The translations under genes and the position numbers were made by a program. A DNA stretch of 64,000 nucleotides from an uncultured Flavobacteriaceae bacterium. GTDB taxonomy: Bacteria > Bacteroidota > Bacteroidia > Flavobacteriales > Flavobacteriaceae. The notes beneath the pieces were generated by a model. That model was not told the DNA's origin and searched no databases. It saw nothing but the letters and a program-made list of their open reading frames with translations. This document shows, piece by piece, positions 61,479-64,000 of this stretch; within the stretch, counting starts at the first letter, position 1, and the number at the start of each line of letters is the position of its first letter. The stretch is from assembly GCA_943788165.1 (NCBI GenBank), contig CALSPF010000001.1, positions 868,001 to 932,000 of the forward strand. Reading direction: 5' to 3'.

Positions 61479-64000
61479 AAATCTAATTTTATTTGAGGTT
61501 GCTCGTTATCAGATATGTCTTCAGGGTCATTTACTTCAACTTCTTCCACTATTGTTGGCACTTCAATTTCATAGGGAAGGCTCTCTTTTAGTTCAACCGT
61601 TTTAATTTTTGTCGTACTCAACTGATTCCCCAGAGCCTTGAATCCTTTGATTGCAATAAATTTTTCAACATTGATTTTCTTTACTGGTAATTCGTCTTCT
61701 CCCCTTGGTTTCACAAAGTGAATATTAATAACAGGTCGCCATTCGGTCGTTACATAAACCAAATCCCCGTCTTCTTTTATAAAATAATCTTCTTTGTTTT
61801 CATTCTCTATAAGGAAGCGTTTGATAAAGTAACGCTCTTTTTCTGGGTCAAAATAAATGGCCGTTATGGGTTTTGATTCCACCCAACATTCCAAGATATC
61901 TGGAATCTGATCAAAGTGTAGCGTCATTTCTGGAGTAACAGTTCTGGACACTCCTTTGTTGTAAATGATCAACAATTTATCTTCTCCTCTAAATGCCCCC
62001 AAAAGTCTTCCTCTACCATCTAAATTAAGCTTTAGAACAGTTTCATCAAACCATATATTACGGGGCTTTAGTGTCGAAACACCTTTCTCTCTTAATTCAA
62101 CTTTAAGCACATTATGTTTGGTGACAATATTCCCTTTTACACCTCTTCCTTTGATTTGAAGATCAGCGAAATCGAGCTCCCATTTGAGTTTTTTAGCTTG
62201 ACCAGTGTTGCGAAGAACAATGGAAACTGTTTCTGCCTCCCCGTTAGGGTTTGCACTGAAATACAATAATTGTGAGCCCAGTTTGGCTTGCGTAATCTCA
62301 TAAAATTTGTCGCGAGTAACGCCTGTAACGGCAAAACGCTTAATGTATGAAGTCCCAAGTTTACCATCTTTATAGATAACGTTATATACGGTACGTGTAT
62401 CCTTTTTCTTGAAAACGGCTACATGAATAATATCTTTCTCCACAAATACCTTACTGTCAACTTTAACGACCTGCATTTTCCCAGATCGGGTGAATACAAT
62501 TAGGTCATCGATATCAGCACAGTCACAAACATATTCATCGCGTTTTAGAGAAGTTCCCACAAAGCCTTCTTCGCGGTTAACATAGAGTTTTAGGTTCCGC
62601 ACCACTACTTTTTTGGCATCAACATCATCAAAGGTTCGTATATCTGATTTACGCTCTTTCCCTTTTCCGTATTCCTTTTTCAGGGTATTGAAATAGTCAA
62701 TGGCAAAATCGATTAGATTATCTAAATGATGTTTTACCCCTGCTATTTCTCCTTCTAAGGCATCAATGCGAAGCTGTGCCTTGTCAATATCAAATTTTGA
62801 AATACGTTTAATCCTTATTTCAGTCAAACGAACCAAATCTTCTTCTATCACTGGGCGCTTTAAATGAGCAATAAATGGTTTTATACCATTGTCTATCGCC
62901 TTTAAAACACCTTCCCAGGTCTCTTCTTCTTCAATCAATCGATATACCTTGTTCTCAATGAAAATGCGTTCAAGAGAAGCGTAGTGCCATTGATTTTCCA
63001 ATTCTTGCAGCTTATACACTAACTCTTTTTTGAGTGTGCTTACTGTAGTGTCTGTTGAGATTTTCAACATCTCGGTTACTCCAATAAATTGTGGTTTATG
63101 ATCAATAATGACGCAGCCTAAAGGCGAAATAGATGATTCACAACTTGTAAAAGCAAACAAGGCATCTATTGTTTTATCGGGGGAAATACCCGCGGGTAAG
63201 TGCACTAATATCTCAACCTCTGCAGCAGTGTTATCTTCGATTTTCTTGATCTTAATCTTTCCCTTATCATTTGCTTTGAGAATAGAGTCAATCAAAGATG
63301 AGGTTGTTGTACTAAACGGAATTTCGTTGATGACCAAGGTGTTTTTATCGCGTACATTAATTTTTGCACGAACACGTACCTTTCCTCCACGAATTCCATC
63401 ATTGTAATTCTGTACATCAATAATACCACCTGTTTGGAAATCTGGATATAAGGTGAATTTCTTCCCCTTTAAATAGGCCACACTTGCCTGTAAAAGCTCG
63501 TTGAAATTGTGTGGTAGTATTTTGGTTGAAAGCCCTACAGCGATTCCTTCTGCCCCCTGTGCCAATAACAATGGAAATTTTACAGGTTGATGAACAGGTT
63601 CTTTTTTTCTACCATCATACGAAAGCTGCCAATCAGTTACTTTTGGACTAAAAACAACTTCTAGAGCAAATTTTGACAAACGAGCTTCAATATATCGAGA
63701 AGCTGCCGCGCGATCACCGGTTAGGATATTTCCCCAGTTACCTTGCATGTCGATGAGCAAATATTTCTGCCCAATCTGAACCATGGCATCTGCTATACTT
63801 GCATCTCCATGTGGATGATATTGCATGGTGTGCCCAACAATGTTGGCCACTTTATTGTATCGTCCATCATCAAGATCTTTCATGGAATGAAGAATACGGC
63901 GTTGTACCGGTTTTAACCCATCAGCAATTGCAGGAACTGCACGTTCAAGAATTACATACGAAGCATAGTCCAAAAACCAGTCTTTATACATTCCCGTAAC
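61475..64000 (-). CDS. parC: DNA topoisomerase IV subunit A (5' end outside the window)
   Basis: About 841 residues of a type IIA topoisomerase A subunit. The frame stays open at the right edge: reading continues upstream of Met63991 as Val-Thr-Gly, so only a short N-terminal end is missing. It shows 'DYASYVILERAVPAIADGL', 'QRRILHSMKDL', 'HTMQYHPHGDASIADAMVQI', 'NWGNILTGDRAAASRYIEAR' (catalytic Tyr), and a C-terminal beta-pinwheel-like domain. The sequence is of the ParC type found in Bacteroidota, not GyrA: no GyrA-box is seen. The partner ParE is outside the window. Confidence 0.92.
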   Translation of the reverse strand, partial: VTGMYKDWFLDYASYVILERAVPAIADGLKPVQRRILHSMKDLDDGRYNKVANIVGHTMQYHPHGDASIADAMVQIGQKYLLIDMQGNWGNILTGDRAAASRYIEARLSKFALEVVFSPKVTDWQLSYDGRKKEPVHQPVKFPLLLAQGAEGIAVGLSTKILPHNFNELLQASVAYLKGKKFTLYPDFQTGGIIDVQNYNDGIRGGKVRVRAKINVRDKNTLVINEIPFSTTTSSLIDSILKANDKGKIKIKKIEDNTAAEVEILVHLPAGISPDKTIDALFAFTSCESSISPLGCVIIDHKPQFIGVTEMLKISTDTTVSTLKKELVYKLQELENQWHYASLERIFIENKVYRLIEEEETWEGVLKAIDNGIKPFIAHLKRPVIEEDLVRLTEIRIKRISKFDIDKAQLRIDALEGEIAGVKHHLDNLIDFAIDYFNTLKKEYGKGKERKSDIRTFDDVDAKKVVVRNLKLYVNREEGFVGTSLKRDEYVCDCADIDDLIVFTRSGKMQVVKVDSKVFVEKDIIHVAVFKKKDTRTVYNVIYKDGKLGTSYIKRFAVTGVTRDKFYEITQAKLGSQLLYFSANPNGEAETVSIVLRNTGQAKKLKWELDFADLQIKGRGVKGNIVTKHNVLKVELREKGVSTLKPRNIWFDETVLKLNLDGRGRLLGAFRGEDKLLIIYNKGVSRTVTPEMTLHFDQIPDILECWVESKPITAIYFDPEKERYFIKRFLIENENKEDYFIKEDGDLVYVTTEWRPVINIHFVKPRGEDELPVKKINVEKFIAIKGFKALGNQLSTTKIKTVELKESLPYEIEVPTIVEEVEVNDPEDISDNEQPQIKLDF

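Noticed and set aside
1-64000. CRISPR array, prophage, insertion sequence, or rRNA/tRNA genes
   Set aside because: No direct-repeat array, integrase, transposase or inverted-repeat-flanked gene was seen, and no tRNA or rRNA stretch was recognised by eye in the intergenic gaps.

Overview
The window is a chromosomal segment of a Bacteroidota bacterium, most likely class Flavobacteriia or a close relative. The evidence is an AT-rich genome, promoters with the TAnnTTTG -7 element typical of the phylum, few Shine-Dalgarno sites, and several fused genes usual for the group: lpxC-fabZ, hisB (HAD + IGPD), hisIE and a one-chain E1 alpha-beta ketoacid dehydrogenase. PorX, the response regulator of the type IX secretion system, points the same way. 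The window looks like core genome. I see no phage, insertion sequence, CRISPR array, rRNA or tRNA.

Layout. 0-4.3 kb: end of a UvrD-like helicase, tsaC, an OmpA lipoprotein, a glycosyltransferase, a small nuclease-fold protein and holA. 4.3-15.4 kb (mostly minus strand): fused E1 dehydrogenase, a catalytically dead M1-like outer-membrane protein, a LOG-family protein, uvrA, ggt and an AcpH-like gene. 15.5-22 kb: glmM, an LpxL-type acyltransferase and a rhomboid protease sharing a palindromic promoter, a TlpA thioredoxin, aroC and a dicarboxylate symporter. 22-33.3 kb: mutS2 and its followers, then ung, a SUI1-type factor, DinB, a methyltransferase, YbjQ, an acyl-ACP desaturase and a cytosine-permease remnant. 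Most of these are broken by single-base, often homopolymer, indels. 33.3-36.2 kb: a conserved unknown, DUF2461 and DUF885. 36.3-43.4 kb: the complete histidine operon hisG-D-C-B-H-A-F-IE behind a leader peptide and terminator that look like a transcriptional attenuator. 43.5-50.2 kb: an XRE regulator, an SPFH protein, then lpxD-lpxC/fabZ-lpxA-efp-sucD-fabG. 50.2-64 kb: an HD hydrolase, porX, tsaE, proline dehydrogenase, aroB, ppc, an Lrp regulator, an M14 peptidase, a second XRE regulator, a lipoprotein and parC, which runs off the right edge.

How the genes connect. Envelope building is prominent: glmM supplies UDP-GlcNAc precursor, lpxA, lpxC, lpxD and lpxL make lipid A, and fabZ and fabG elongate the acyl chains. 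aroB and aroC are two steps of the shikimate pathway and the his operon is a full pathway. tsaC and tsaE both serve t6A tRNA modification. uvrA, mutS2, ung, holA and parC cover DNA repair, replication and topology.

The most useful observations are the his leader/attenuator, an 18-bp palindrome made of two back-to-back -7 boxes at 17768-17785, the many convergent gene pairs whose stop codons overlap by exactly 4 bp, the dead M1-like/beta-barrel protein, and the indel cluster, which looks more like low-accuracy sequence than true gene decay. I did not find a clear new multi-gene system.
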